Program-made: the position numbers and the translations under genes | Part shown: positions 28,973 through 38,864 of the stretch, one piece after another | Position numbering within the stretch: position 1 is the first letter of the stretch | How the letters are laid out: every line of letters starts with the position of its first letter | Assembly (NCBI GenBank): GCA_902786205.1 | Contig: CADABQ010000005.1 | Span: forward strand, 62,001-126,000 | Reading direction: 5' to 3' | DNA from: an uncultured Lachnospiraceae bacterium | GTDB taxonomy: Bacteria > Bacillota > Clostridia > Lachnospirales > Lachnospiraceae | DNA length: 64,000 bases | Notes under the pieces: model-generated | What the model was told of the DNA's origin: nothing | The model's database searches: none | Seen by the model: only the letters and a program-made list of their open reading frames with translations

Positions 28973-29284
28973 TTACAATTTTCTCTCATAATTTTCCATC
29001 TGATGGAATATTCCAACTATATTTACAACATTCACTCTTACAGCAAATACAATAATATAGCCCATCTGTGGCACAACTGCCTCACGATATCCTCTCTTTG
29101 CCAGATAGGTATCCCTACTCTCTGGAAACTGAAACGGATTCTCTTCCAACCTATCATATATACTGTCTATCTTATCAAGCAAACGCTCCGCTACCTGTTT
29201 GTTTTTCAAACGATACATCAAATAATATACAAGATTACCAAGCATTTCATCGGCATGTTCAGTAACATTTAATTTATAAGCCAT
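28973..29284 (-). CDS. RelE/ParE-family toxin
   Basis: 103 residues. The start MAYKLNVTEHADEMLGNLVYYL, the RLEENPFQFPESRD segment and a C-terminal YREAVVPQMGYIIVFAVRVNVVNIVGIFHQ fit the RelE/ParE toxin fold, ending with a conserved arginine-rich strand. The start codon overlaps the antitoxin gene by 11 bases. Whether it cleaves mRNA or acts on gyrase cannot be told from sequence. Confidence 0.85.
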   Translation of the reverse strand: MAYKLNVTEHADEMLGNLVYYLMYRLKNKQVAERLLDKIDSIYDRLEENPFQFPESRDTYLAKRGYREAVVPQMGYIIVFAVRVNVVNIVGIFHQMENYERKL

Positions 29285-29534
29285 ACTTTTTCCTCGTTTC
29301 TTTCAGTGCAGCCCTCGCATCTTTTACCTGTCCTGTCGCCATTTGCTCTTCAGATATTTCAATATCTCTGTACATAGTAAGTTGTTTCATTGTTAATTCA
29401 TAAACCTCCATGCTCATAATGACCATATCACCATAACCGTTTTTGGTAACATAAATAGGTTCCTCTGTCTTATGGCACATTTCAGAAATCTCTGATGTAT
29501 TTTTCAAATCTTTAATTGGAATTATTTGTGGCAT
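29274..29534 (-). CDS. Phd/YefM-family antitoxin
   Basis: 86 residues. MPQIIPIKDLKNTSEISEMC and PIYVTKNGYGDMVIMSMEVYE are typical of Phd/YefM antitoxins that bind DNA through the N-terminal domain and neutralise the toxin through the C-terminal helix. It precedes the toxin gene, the usual order, with a GGGGGTG site before the ATG. Probably autoregulates. Confidence 0.87.
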   Translation of the reverse strand: MPQIIPIKDLKNTSEISEMCHKTEEPIYVTKNGYGDMVIMSMEVYELTMKQLTMYRDIEISEEQMATGQVKDARAALKETRKKYGL

Positions 29535-29654
29535 AATCTACACCCCCTTTATTATGTTCTAATTATACCATAATTATACCCTCATTCAATATTTTTATTC
29601 TTAGAACACTTAGCCCCCTAAACATTGAGGCATAATCTCTTACACCCAAAACTG

Positions 29655-29690
29655 AAAAACGGTCAATGACATATGTCAAAGACCGTTTTC
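29655..29690 (-). terminator. Terminator after prfA
   Basis: AAAACGGTC pairs with GACCGTTTT, with inner GACATATGTC. The minus strand continues TTTTTCAGTTTT. Confidence 0.75.
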
Positions 29691-29742
29691 TACCATTCTA
29701 TTTAATTGATATGTTTCAGCAAGCGAATGAAGTCAAACAATT

Positions 29743-30819
29743 CTAACCTTCTTCATTCATCTTCGCCAACTTCGCTGCCTGGTCGGCTGCAATTAAGTTA
29801 TCCAAAATTTCCTGAATGTCTCCGTTTAATACTTCCTGTAATCTATGAGAAGTAAACTTTATTCTATGGTCAGTTACACGTCCCTGTGGGAAGTTGTAAG
29901 TACGAATCTTTTCGGAACGATCTCCTGTTCCTACCTGACTTCTTCTTGCCTCTGCCTCTGCATCCTGTGCTTCCTGCATTTTTAAATCATATAAACGGGA
30001 ACGCAATACCTTTAATGCCTTATCTTTATTTTTAAGCTGTGATTTTTCATCCTGACAAGAAATAACAATACCTGTAGGAATATGTGTCAAACGAACAGCC
30101 GAATCCGTTGTATTGACACACTGTCCACCATTACCAGATGCACGGAATACATCAAATTTACAATCGTTCATGTCAATCTCAACATCCACTTCTTCTGCCT
30201 CTGGCATAATTGCTACCGTTGCCGTAGAAGTATGAATACGTCCGCCTGACTCCGTTGCTGGTATTCTCTGTACACGATGCACACCACTTTCATATTTTAA
30301 TTTTGAGTACGCACCCTCTCCATTAATCATAAAGACAGCTTCTTTAAAACCACCAATTCCATTCTCATTTACGCTAATAAGCTCTGGTTTCCAACGGTTT
30401 GCCTCTGCAAAATGTACATACATTCGATACAACTCTGCGGCAAATAAGGCAGCCTCATCACCACCTGCACCCGCGCGGATTTCCACAATAACATTTTTTT
30501 CATCATTTGGGTCTTTTGGCAACAACAAAATTTTAAGTTCATTTTCTGTTTCTGTCAAACGTTCCTTACAATCATTCAATTCTTCCTTGGCAAGTTCACG
30601 CATTTCTTCATCTGTTTCTTCATCCAAAATTGCTAAACTGTCCTCGATTCCTTCTTTTGCAGCCTTGTATTCATTATATTTTTCTACAATAGGTGCTAAT
30701 TCTGCCTGTTCTTTCATCAATTTACGGTATAAATTCTGATCATTCGCCACTCCCGGCTCACCAAGTTGGTTTAGAATTTCCTCTAATCTTCTTCCTAAAT
30801 CTTCCAATCTATCAAACAT
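29743..30819 (-). CDS. prfA: Peptide chain release factor 1
   Basis: 358 residues. The GGQ motif in [11 protein letters not shown] triggers peptide release, and the family start [16 protein letters not shown] fixes the ATG at 30819 with AGAAAGGAAG upstream. An in-frame TTG at 30870 is not needed. Reads UAA and UAG. Follows prmC, whose product methylates the GGQ glutamine. Confidence 0.96.
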   Translation of the reverse strand: MFDRLEDLGRRLEEILNQLGEPGVANDQNLYRKLMKEQAELAPIVEKYNEYKAAKEGIEDSLAILDEETDEEMRELAKEELNDCKERLTETENELKILLLPKDPNDEKNVIVEIRAGAGGDEAALFAAELYRMYVHFAEANRWKPELISVNENGIGGFKEAVFMINGEGAYSKLKYESGVHRVQRIPATESGGRIHTSTATVAIMPEAEEVDVEIDMNDCKFDVFRASGNGGQCVNTTDSAVRLTHIPTGIVISCQDEKSQLKNKDKALKVLRSRLYDLKMQEAQDAEAEARRSQVGTGDRSEKIRTYNFPQGRVTDHRIKFTSHRLQEVLNGDIQEILDNLIAADQAAKLAKMNEEG

Positions 30820-30873
30820 GTTGTTCTTCCTTTCTTTGTAACTATTCCGAATACTGCTCACAAATAACAACCG

Positions 30874-31713
30874 CTATCCATGTTCTACACTCCAGCAACC
30901 GCATACAACTCGATCCAATCCTGGTAAATCCTTTACAATATGACAATCTATAAATCCAGCCTGTTCCATAAGCTGTTTTACTGCTTTACCTTGATTATAT
31001 CCAATTTCAAAACAAAGCCACCCATTTGGTAATAGGAATTTTTCTGCCTCCGAAATAATACGTTTGTAAAAATCTAGTCCATCTGTTCCACCATCCAGTG
31101 CCATAACAGGCTCATGCTCTCGCACCTCTTCCATCAAGGTATCTATTATCTTAGTTTCAATATACGGTGGATTCGAAACAATTACATCATATTTTTCGGT
31201 TACATTAGAAAACAAGTCACTATGAATCCATTGTACTTTACAGTTTAAACGAATTCCATTTTCCTTGGCAACTTCCAACGCTTTTTCTGAAAAGTCCACA
31301 CCAACAGCCTTTTGCAAATGGCAAAGTTTACTTAAACTTAAAATAATACAACCTGACCCCGTGCACATATCCAACACACGTTTTCCTTCGGCATATTTTA
31401 AGACTTCTTCTACTAAAACTTCCGTGTCCTGTCTAGGTATCAGAACATGTTCATTCACCATAAATTCATATCCCATAAATTCCTGGCTTCCAATAATATG
31501 CTGTAATGGAACATGCGCCTTTCTCTTGGCAATGTAGGAACGATATAATTCTATCTTTTCTTTTTTCGCTTCTTTCTTCCTATCCAATAAGAAATCTATC
31601 TTCTTTATAGAAAAGGTATACTCCAGCAGGTACATGGCATCAATTTCCGCATCCGAAATTCCAGCTTGCGTAAGTTCTGCCGTTCCTTCTTGAAGCAACG
31701 CTTCTAATGTCAT
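30874..31713 (-). CDS. prmC: Release factor glutamine methyltransferase
   Basis: 279 residues. N-terminal helical substrate domain, SAM-binding loop DMCTGSGC (115-122) and catalytic NPPY (181-184), which binds the glutamine side chain. ATG at 31713 has AAGGAGG seven bases upstream. Methylates Gln of the GGQ motif in RF1/RF2. Adjacent to prfA, 54 bases away. Confidence 0.95.
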   Translation of the reverse strand: MTLEALLQEGTAELTQAGISDAEIDAMYLLEYTFSIKKIDFLLDRKKEAKKEKIELYRSYIAKRKAHVPLQHIIGSQEFMGYEFMVNEHVLIPRQDTEVLVEEVLKYAEGKRVLDMCTGSGCIILSLSKLCHLQKAVGVDFSEKALEVAKENGIRLNCKVQWIHSDLFSNVTEKYDVIVSNPPYIETKIIDTLMEEVREHEPVMALDGGTDGLDFYKRIISEAEKFLLPNGWLCFEIGYNQGKAVKQLMEQAGFIDCHIVKDLPGLDRVVCGCWSVEHG

Positions 31714-31758
31714 ATACCTACCTCCTTGCAATGTATTTTACTTTCTATATACCATTTT

Positions 31759-33090
31759 TTACTCGAAGAACTTATCCAAAGCACTTAAAATCTCATCATC
31801 TGCATCATCCGATTCTGAATCTTCCAAAATGCCATCCCTGCGTAGTTCTTCGATAGGCTGCATTGGATGTCTGGCTCCTGTAGCCTTTTTTAGAGATGCT
31901 ACATGATGCACCTGTGTTTCCTTCTTTTCTATTTTTTCTGTTTTTTCCGTATCTGTTTCCGTCTGGTCACTTTCCTGCTTTCTTTCTACAACAGGCTCAT
32001 GGAAATATGCACCACGTCTTGTTCTCTTATCTGCCTTTTTCACGGCTGCAACCCTGTGTGGCTGTGCAGTTTCTGTTTTGTTTTTATTGCTAACCACTAC
32101 TTCCGGTTCTTCCTCTTCCGCATCTGGATGTCGCATAGTAACCATAGAAGACTTTTCTGACATTTCCATTTCTTTCTGATATGCCTTCCAGTCAAATACT
32201 GCCTCTACCGATTGAATGGCAACTTCTATCATAGAATCATCTGGCTCTCTTGTGGTAAGTGCCTGCATCCATAATCCGGGTTTGCTAAGAATGGTAATGA
32301 TAGTTCTATCATGGCTGCCTGCAAATCGGATAAATTCATAGGAAACTCCTGCTACCACAGGAATCAATACAATACGAAGCACTATACGAAGAAGCGGTTC
32401 CTCTACACGAATAAACATAAAAAAGAGAATACTGATTACCATAACATAAAGCAGAAAACTGGTTCCACATCTTTTGTGTTCCTTTGACTGTTTTCTTACA
32501 TTTTCTACCGTAAGTTCCAATCCATTTTCCACACAGTTAATCGTCTTATGCTCCGCTCCGTGGTACATATATACACGCCTAATATCCTTTGTCAGGGAAA
32601 TAGCAAACACATATAAAATAAAAATTGCAAGCCTCAATACGCCTTCCATAAGTGCCTGCACAATTGTATTTTCAATTAAACTACCTGCTTGTTCCGCTAT
32701 AAACCATGGTAAAATCATGAAAAGGGCAACTGCAACCACAAGAGCAATCACTACGGTAAAGCCCATAATAATTCCTTCAAATCGATTTTCTTTCTTTTCT
32801 TCTTTTTTCTCTTTTTTACCCTGTTCTTCCTCTTCTTCATAAAAACTGGCCGAATATGTGAGCGTTTTCATTCCAATACTAAGCGATTCTACAAAAGTTA
32901 CCACGCCTCGTATCAGCGGCAATCTCATCCAAGGATGCTTTTCTGCCACACTATGGTATTCTTGTTTGTCCACCACAATCTCATTATCTGGGGTACGAAC
33001 AGCAACTGCATACTGGTCTTTATTTTTCATCATGACACCTTCAATAACTGCCTGTCCGCCAATTCCTGAACTTTTCAATCTTCTCACCAC
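31759..33090 (-). CDS. DUF1385 membrane protein (YqhQ-like) with long charged tail
   Basis: 443 residues. The conserved N-terminus GIGGQAVIEGVMMKNKDQYA and YMYHGAEHKTINCVENG identify the DUF1385/YqhQ family. Several membrane helices lie at about 110-135, 145-165 and 215-250. Family members are usually about 300 residues; the last ~140 here are a charged, low-complexity extension rich in Glu, Lys and Thr. Start is GTG at 33090 with a weak ribosome site; an internal TTG is possible. Function unknown; constantly found between rpmE/rho and prmC/prfA in Firmicutes. Confidence 0.85.
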   Translation of the reverse strand: MVRRLKSSGIGGQAVIEGVMMKNKDQYAVAVRTPDNEIVVDKQEYHSVAEKHPWMRLPLIRGVVTFVESLSIGMKTLTYSASFYEEEEEQGKKEKKEEKKENRFEGIIMGFTVVIALVVAVALFMILPWFIAEQAGSLIENTIVQALMEGVLRLAIFILYVFAISLTKDIRRVYMYHGAEHKTINCVENGLELTVENVRKQSKEHKRCGTSFLLYVMVISILFFMFIRVEEPLLRIVLRIVLIPVVAGVSYEFIRFAGSHDRTIITILSKPGLWMQALTTREPDDSMIEVAIQSVEAVFDWKAYQKEMEMSEKSSMVTMRHPDAEEEEPEVVVSNKNKTETAQPHRVAAVKKADKRTRRGAYFHEPVVERKQESDQTETDTEKTEKIEKKETQVHHVASLKKATGARHPMQPIEELRRDGILEDSESDDADDEILSALDKFFE

Positions 33091-33319
33091 TTTCCCTGTA
33101 TTCTTTCGTTCTATATTTTAATAATATTGCTGATTTTCCTCTTCTTTTCACGCCATGCGCATTCAGATTTTCCTCCTCTTTTCTTTCTCTTTTTTTCTTC
33201 TCGTTGGAAAATCTTCATGCAGGGCTACCGCCCTATAGTTTGGTATCTAACAACACTCCTCTGCAAGCAAGCTTGCTCAAAGCATTGCTTGATACAAAAC
33301 TGCATGGCTATTTTATAGC

Positions 33320-33360
33320 AAAAAGGTCACAAGTCCAGTTTTTGCACTGAATTTGTGACC
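33320..33360 (-). terminator. Terminator after rpmE
   Basis: GGTCACAA and TTTGTGACC form a stem. On the minus strand the hairpin is followed by TTTTTGC. It lies just past the rpmE stop. Confidence 0.7.
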
Positions 33361-33376
33361 ATTTCAATTGACTATT

Positions 33377-33580
33377 TTACTGTGTTAAACCATATCTACG
33401 GTTGAACTTATCAATAGCTCCACGGGCCTTAATTGCCTTCTGCTGACCTGTGTAGAAAGAATGGCACTTAGAACAAATTTCCACATGCACGCTTTCCTTT
33501 GTAGATCCTGTTACAAATGTGTTACCACAGTTACATGTTACTGTAGCCTGATAATAATCTGGATGTATTCCTTTTCTCAT
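33377..33580 (-). CDS. rpmE: Ribosomal protein L31, zinc (C+) form
   Basis: 67 residues. [20 protein letters not shown] and [13 protein letters not shown] supply the four cysteines (CxC and CxxC) of the zinc-binding paralogue. The ATG at 33580 follows GAGGTG and is preferred over 33616, whose extra residues are not conserved. It follows rho. Confidence 0.95.
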   Translation of the reverse strand: MRKGIHPDYYQATVTCNCGNTFVTGSTKESVHVEICSKCHSFYTGQQKAIKARGAIDKFNRRYGLTQ

Positions 33581-33705
33581 AGTTTCACCTCTTCTATCGG
33601 TTCCCAACCGATTCAATTATAATACTGTTATAAACAACTTTTTCATTATAACATAGCTTTTTTTTCAATGCAACTATTTTCTTTCCAATCTTTTACTTGT
33701 TGAAA

Positions 33706-33784
33706 ACAGTTCAGCCGAGCCGAATGTTTTCAACTATTTCGTGTATTCTGCTACTTTACAAATGCCCCAGACGAAATTGTCACA
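33706..33784. repeat. Family A element, degenerate copy (A4)
   Basis: An ACAGTTCAGCCGAGCCGAATG end and an internal GTGTATTCTGCTACTTTACAAATGCCCCAG segment match A1/A3 with many changes. It lies about 40 bases downstream of the rho stop. A CCTAAAA/TTTTAGG hairpin at 33804-33823 is next to it and recalls the AGAATATTTTTAG segment of family A. Confidence 0.55.
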
Positions 33785-33823
33785 CTTATTGGATACCGTT
33801 CATCCTAAAAGAATATTTTTAGG

Positions 33824-35164
33824 TTATTTCATTTTTTTCGTCATTTCAATAAATTCTTTATTGCTTTTTGTCTTTACAAACAAATCAATATATCTTTCCA
33901 GCATTTCCTCCGAACGCATACCACTCAGTGCCTTTCGCATCGTGCGGTTTGCTTCTACTTCCTCTGGATTCAAAAGCAAATCATCTCTTCTTGTACTGGA
34001 TTTTAATAAATCAATCGCAGGGAAGATACGTTTTTCTGATAAGGAACGATCTAGTACCAATTCCATATTACCGGTTCCCTTAAATTCCTCAAATACAACA
34101 TCATCCATGCGGCTTCCTGTCTCAACCAAAGCAGTTGCCAAAATAGTAAGGCTTCCTCCCTCACGCATATTTCTGGCAGCTCCAAAAAATTTCTTTGGCA
34201 TATGCAACGCAGCCGGGTCCAAACCACCGGAAAGGGTTCTTCCGCTTGCCTGTACTGTCAAATTGTAAGCTCTGGCAAGCCTTGTAATACTATCAAGCAA
34301 AATAATAACATCCTTTTTGTGTTCTACCAAACGGCGTCCACGTTCAATTACCATCTCAGAAACACGCTTATGATTTTCTGGAAGTTCATCAAAAGTAGAA
34401 TAAATCACCTCTACATTTTTTCCTTCTATGGATTCTTTAATATCCGTAACCTCTTCCGGACGTTCATCAATTAACAAAATAATCATATGCATATCTGGAT
34501 GATTTTTTGTGATTGCTTTGGCAACCCGCTTTAATAAGGTAGTTTTTCCTGCTTTCGGTGGAGATACGATCATACCTCTTTGTCCTTTACCAATTGGAGA
34601 TACTAAATCCATCATACGCATACCTACGCTACAATTTGGAGTTTCTAAATGAATTCTTTCATTTGGGAAAATAGGAGTCAATTCCTCGAATTTTTTTCTC
34701 TTAGATGCTTCGGAAGGGTGTAACCCATTCACGCTTTTTATATATAACAATGCACTGAACTTTTCATTTTGATTTTTCACCTTTGTATTTCCGACAATGA
34801 TATCACCGGTTTTCAAATTAAAACGTCGGATCTGTGCAGGAGAAACATATACATCATTTTCACCAGGCAAGAAATTGTCACAACGGATAAATCCATAACC
34901 ATCTGACAGCACTTCCAAAATACCTTCCTTTGTTTCTCCACTATCTAATTGTTCTGCATCATGTCCATCATGTGGTTTATGCCCATCCTCTGTCGTTTCT
35001 TCCATATGATGTTGATGTTCCTGTTTACTCTTTCCAAGTTTCATCTCAATATTTTCGATTAACTCCACAAGTTCCTGTTTCTTCATTCCTGTAATATTCT
35101 TCAATCCATATTCCTTTGCCACTTGCTTTAAATCTGCAACCGTCATATGTTCGTATTTTTCCAT
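33824..35164 (-). CDS. rho: Transcription termination factor Rho
   Basis: 446 residues. N-terminal helical SAP-like domain MEKYEHMTVADLKQVAKEYG, cold-shock RNA-binding domain (about 80-155), Walker A in PPKAGKTT (202-209) and the hexamer Q/R loop region with SGGLDPAALHMPKKFFGAAR. A short His- and acid-rich insertion (50-80, six His) lies between the N-terminal helices and the RNA-binding domain. First gene of the rho-rpmE-DUF1385-prmC-prfA run. Confidence 0.96.
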   Translation of the reverse strand: MEKYEHMTVADLKQVAKEYGLKNITGMKKQELVELIENIEMKLGKSKQEHQHHMEETTEDGHKPHDGHDAEQLDSGETKEGILEVLSDGYGFIRCDNFLPGENDVYVSPAQIRRFNLKTGDIIVGNTKVKNQNEKFSALLYIKSVNGLHPSEASKRKKFEELTPIFPNERIHLETPNCSVGMRMMDLVSPIGKGQRGMIVSPPKAGKTTLLKRVAKAITKNHPDMHMIILLIDERPEEVTDIKESIEGKNVEVIYSTFDELPENHKRVSEMVIERGRRLVEHKKDVIILLDSITRLARAYNLTVQASGRTLSGGLDPAALHMPKKFFGAARNMREGGSLTILATALVETGSRMDDVVFEEFKGTGNMELVLDRSLSEKRIFPAIDLLKSSTRRDDLLLNPEEVEANRTMRKALSGMRSEEMLERYIDLFVKTKSNKEFIEMTKKMK

Positions 35165-35653
35165 TATTTATTTCGCTCCTTTTTTTTAGGAAATTTAATC
35201 ACCTATATAAAAATGTAATTTGATTTTTGGGTAATTATATGACTATTAGATTTATTATTTTGTTCTACAGCAACTTCTAGCAAAAGTATTTCGCAGAACA
35301 ATGATAATTATCATAGACTGATACTGGTTCTATTCTACACTATTTATTTCTAAAAGGAAAGCTTTTTTTTACTTATATAAATGTTGTCAAATATCCATAA
35401 CTGCACTTTCATCAGCTCTCATTTATTTTTCACATTCTACGCATTATCCCATTTTTACAAAATAAACACAACCACTTTATAGATAGCACAATTTAATAGC
35501 TTGTTTTAATCGAAAACATTCCAACAACACACAGGCATTTTCCTGTCACTAAATTCTTTTTTACCTCTTCGTCACTTTACACGTCATGTGTTTATCTTTT
35601 TTATGCACTTTGACGAAATTGTTAATTTTAGTTAATAATTTTGAAATTTTTTC
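35165..35653. other. Gene-free AT-rich stretch before secreted gene 1
   Basis: No open frame with a ribosome binding site. A second promoter-like TTGACG (35610-35615) is followed 17 bases later by TTAATA. It probably holds the rho promoter on the minus side. Confidence 0.4.
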
Positions 35654-35682
35654 TTGCCTTTTTTGTAATTCTTTTGTATGAT
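35654..35682 (+). promoter_or_regulatory. Predicted promoter of secreted gene 1
   Basis: TTGCCT (35654-35659), 17-base spacer, TATGAT (35677-35682). The implied 5' leader is about 170 nt, long enough for regulation; I recognise no riboswitch in it. Confidence 0.55.
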
Positions 35683-35861
35683 GAGATTAACAAATAATGT
35701 AAATTCAAAGACGTACTAGATAAGCCAAGCATAATCAATGTGGGAACTACATCACAGCATTTTTTATTCTTGGTTTTTTTATTCTTCTTTCAATTGCATT
35801 AGGGCGTTAGGAATTTTATTTTACGCTCATAACAAGTAAAATAACAAAAGGAGGAATTTTC

Positions 35862-38465
35862 GTGAGAAAATTTACAAAAAAGGCAGTTTGTCTTGCAATT
35901 GCTTCCTTTGTAACAGCTACTTCCGTATTTGGTACAGTTCCATTTACCACGCAAGCTGATACAGCAATTACAGCATATGCTGCAGAAACAAAAACTTACA
36001 CAGTAAACTTTACTGCTCCATCTACTAAAGAATGGACAGGTACTACCGTATATGCATATGCATATTATGATGTTACATCTGGCGGTAAGACTAAAACAGA
36101 AAAACCACTTGGTTCTTGGCCTGGTACACAAGCAACAAAGAACGCAGATGGTACGTATTCTATTGATGTCACTACAACCATTGGTTCTGCAAAAGTCATT
36201 TTTGCAAGTATTGATGGTGCTGTAGGCGAGGAAAAATTAGATGCAAATGGTGATGCATATCATGAATGTACTACAGTTGCACAGCTTCCAACCGGCTGGG
36301 AATTAGATGCCGAAGGTAATCCTAAGAAAGATGCAAATGGTAATTATATTCCAGTTAACGGATATGACATTTCCAGCAATGCATGGATTGCAAATGGTAT
36401 TGTTTCTACAAAAGATCCAAACCAAACTGCTACTCCTACCGCAACTGCTACACAAAAACCTACCGCTACACCAGTACGTCAAACTGCTACTCCAACGGTA
36501 GCTCCTACTGCTGTTCCTACTGTACAACCAGTATCCGGTCCTCAGGTTTATGTAGACAAAGAAAATGGTACTTCTTTCTATGAAGAAAATGGTGACTACA
36601 TGAATGTAGAAATTCGTCCAGTAGCCGGAACAACAAGCATTACTTATTCTGTAGATAATGGTCCTGAAAAGACTGCTACTTCTGCAACACAGGTAAAAAT
36701 CGGAGAAGGAAAAATTGCAAACTCTCCTATTACTTTAAAAGTAACTTCTACAAATGGTACTGTTACAAACACACAGACTTTTACATATTTTAAGAAAACA
36801 AAAGCACAGGACGCAAGTGCAGCTACTGTAAAGAAAACAACGATTGCAAAATCTATGGTTTCTATTTTTAGCACTGTAAAGACTGCTGCTACTTCACAAA
36901 CAAGAAAATTAAAAGTACATTTTGACCTTCCAACTAGCCAGCGTGAATTATGGACTGGTGATGATGTTCATATTTACTGCTACGCTTATTACGATGAAGC
37001 TGTAAATGGAAAGACTGTTACACAAAAACCTTTTGGTGCATGGCCTGGTACTGAAATGACAAAAACTTCAGATGGTTCTTATTATCAGGAAGTACTTACT
37101 TCTGTACCATATGCAAAGGTTATGTTTGTAAGTGTTAAAGGTGGAAAAGGTACCTATACTTACAATAATCAGGGTGATGATTATTATGCTTGTAACGAAC
37201 TTGCAAAACTTCCTTATGGTTGGGTAACAGATGCAAATGGAAATGAATTAAAAGACAGCTATGGAAACTGGATCCCTGTAGACGGTTATACAATCACTAG
37301 TGAGACATGGTTCTCAGGCGGATCTATTTCTAGAACAGCTACACCTACCCCTACTGTTACAGCTACTGCAAAACCTACGAATACACCTGTTGTAACAGCT
37401 ACTCCTACTGCTGAACCAAAAACATTAGACGGATACTTCGGTGCCTCTTTATCTGCACCACAGTTAAACACAACTTCACAGAAACTTTCAGCAGTTGCTG
37501 TAAACGCTGTTGGCGATGTAACTTATAAATTTATGGTAGATGGAAAAGAAATTTACTCTGGTAAAGACAGTTCTATCACATGGAACACAAGTGAATTAGC
37601 AGCTGGTACTCATGTAATTGCAGCACAGATTTCTGACAAGAACAATACTTGGGCAGATCAAAAGGTTTATACGATTGAAACACCTTATGTAGCACCTACT
37701 GCCACTCCTACAGTAGCACCTACTGTCACTCCTACAGTAGCACCTACTGCTACTCCTACGGTTGCACCTACTGCTACTCCTACAGTAGCACCTACTGCTA
37801 CTCCTACAGTAGCACCTACTGCTACTCCTACGGTTGCACCTACTGCTACTCCTACGGTTGCACCTACTGCTACTCCTGTGATTCTTCCAGATCCAACTGC
37901 TGTACCTAACAATCCTGTTTTAGCAGTTACTTTTGACAAAGCTGGAAAATCTCTTGGAGAAACCATTAAGGTAAAAGCTAAATTAACAAATTATAAATCT
38001 GCTTATACTTATACATATGTTGTATATCAGGGTTCTAAAAAAGTAAAAACTCTTGCTTCTAAGACAAAGAAGAATGTTGTAAACTGGACACCTGCTAAAA
38101 AAGGTGCTTACAAAGTTAAGGTTACTGCTTATGACAAAAATAAGAAAGCAATCACAACTACAACAAAGAAATACACTGTAAAAGCTGCTATAATTAAAAT
38201 TAAGAAATTTAGTTTCAGCAAAAAAACAATCAAAGCAAAGAAAACTCTTACAATCAAAGTAAAAGCTACTGCTAAAAAGGGAAAACCACAGTACAAGATT
38301 GTTGTAAAGAATAGCAAGGGTAAAACAGTTGCTACTAAGAAGTATTCTAAGACAACAACTAAGAAATGGAAACCAACAAAGAAAGGCACTTACAAAATTA
38401 CATTATATGTAAAGAACGGAAAAGGTGTTCAGATTTCTAAAACAAAATCTTATAAAGTAAAATAA
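35862..38465 (+). CDS. Secreted protein with two CBM26-like starch-binding modules
   Basis: 867 residues. GTG start with AAAGGAGG upstream. Signal peptide about 1-42 (cleavage near AYA-AE). Two starch-binding-module-26-like domains (46-180 and 350-485), each with an aromatic YAYAYYD strand and the LG.WPGT..T motif followed by AKV.F.S. A beta domain with TYSVDNGP (225-312), a YFGASLSAPQLNTT domain (523-608), a Thr/Pro/Ala repeat linker (about 610-672), and a basic Lys/Thr-rich C-terminal domain (690-867) made of two Ig-like repeats with WTPAKKGAYKVKV. No catalytic domain, no LPxTG. Inferred to bind starch at the surface; the basic C-terminus may attach to the wall. Tandem paralogue at 38865. 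Confidence 0.78.
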   Translation: MRKFTKKAVCLAIASFVTATSVFGTVPFTTQADTAITAYAAETKTYTVNFTAPSTKEWTGTTVYAYAYYDVTSGGKTKTEKPLGSWPGTQATKNADGTYSIDVTTTIGSAKVIFASIDGAVGEEKLDANGDAYHECTTVAQLPTGWELDAEGNPKKDANGNYIPVNGYDISSNAWIANGIVSTKDPNQTATPTATATQKPTATPVRQTATPTVAPTAVPTVQPVSGPQVYVDKENGTSFYEENGDYMNVEIRPVAGTTSITYSVDNGPEKTATSATQVKIGEGKIANSPITLKVTSTNGTVTNTQTFTYFKKTKAQDASAATVKKTTIAKSMVSIFSTVKTAATSQTRKLKVHFDLPTSQRELWTGDDVHIYCYAYYDEAVNGKTVTQKPFGAWPGTEMTKTSDGSYYQEVLTSVPYAKVMFVSVKGGKGTYTYNNQGDDYYACNELAKLPYGWVTDANGNELKDSYGNWIPVDGYTITSETWFSGGSISRTATPTPTVTATAKPTNTPVVTATPTAEPKTLDGYFGASLSAPQLNTTSQKLSAVAVNAVGDVTYKFMVDGKEIYSGKDSSITWNTSELAAGTHVIAAQISDKNNTWADQKVYTIETPYVAPTATPTVAPTVTPTVAPTATPTVAPTATPTVAPTATPTVAPTATPTVAPTATPTVAPTATPVILPDPTAVPNNPVLAVTFDKAGKSLGETIKVKAKLTNYKSAYTYTYVVYQGSKKVKTLASKTKKNVVNWTPAKKGAYKVKVTAYDKNKKAITTTTKKYTVKAAIIKIKKFSFSKKTIKAKKTLTIKVKATAKKGKPQYKIVVKNSKGKTVATKKYSKTTTKKWKPTKKGTYKITLYVKNGKGVQISKTKSYKVK
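37689..37877 (+). repeat. 24-base tandem repeat coding for APTATPTV
   Basis: Around eight copies of a 24-base unit (GCACCTACTGCTACTCCTAC plus four more bases) with little variation, encoding VAPTATPT. Near-identical units suggest length change by slippage or recombination. Confidence 0.9.
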
Positions 38466-38479
38466 ATTACTTTTCATGA

Positions 38480-38514
38480 AAATGGGAGCATATCTAACAA
38501 GTATGCTCCCATTT
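38480..38514 (+). terminator. Terminator of secreted gene 1
   Basis: AAATGGGAGCATA pairs perfectly with TATGCTCCCATTT around a nine-base loop, 15 bases past the stop. Confidence 0.8.
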
Positions 38515-38669
38515 CAGATTCTTGTCCATACGTTTTTCCCTGAAATATACCATTCTTTAAGTATTACTGATTATACGCAATGTCATTGCATTATAATTCT
38601 TTAAATTTTCTTTAAATTATTATTAGAAAACCATTGCTTTTTTACTGTTTTTTCCTTATTATGTAAGTA

Positions 38670-38755
38670 GAAACGATACTTGCCCGATAAGCAGGTAAAA
38701 AATTTGAAAGCACGAAACGTTTCCGGTACTATTTTGTACCTTTTGGAACGTATGC
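38670..38755 (+). other. Structured leader before secreted gene 2
   Basis: Within the 400-base gap two stems can be drawn: TACTTGC/GCAGGTA (about 38680-38697) and ACGTT.CC-GGTAC/GTACC-GGAACGT (38717-38751). No known riboswitch recognised. The rest of the gap up to the AAGGAGG at about 38850 shows nothing further. Confidence 0.45.
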
Positions 38756-38864
38756 ACTGTATAGAATTACAAGTTTTACTCCCTATTTTATACAGTCCTT
38801 CCATTCCTAATAATATGAATGCTTTCACTTATGTTTTACAAAATTTTATAAAGGAGGAATTTTC

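Noticed and set aside
37685-37966. Repeated GVAVGATV open frame and CRISPR-like periodicity
   Set aside because: Reverse reading of the 24-base linker repeats in secreted gene 1; units have no spacers.
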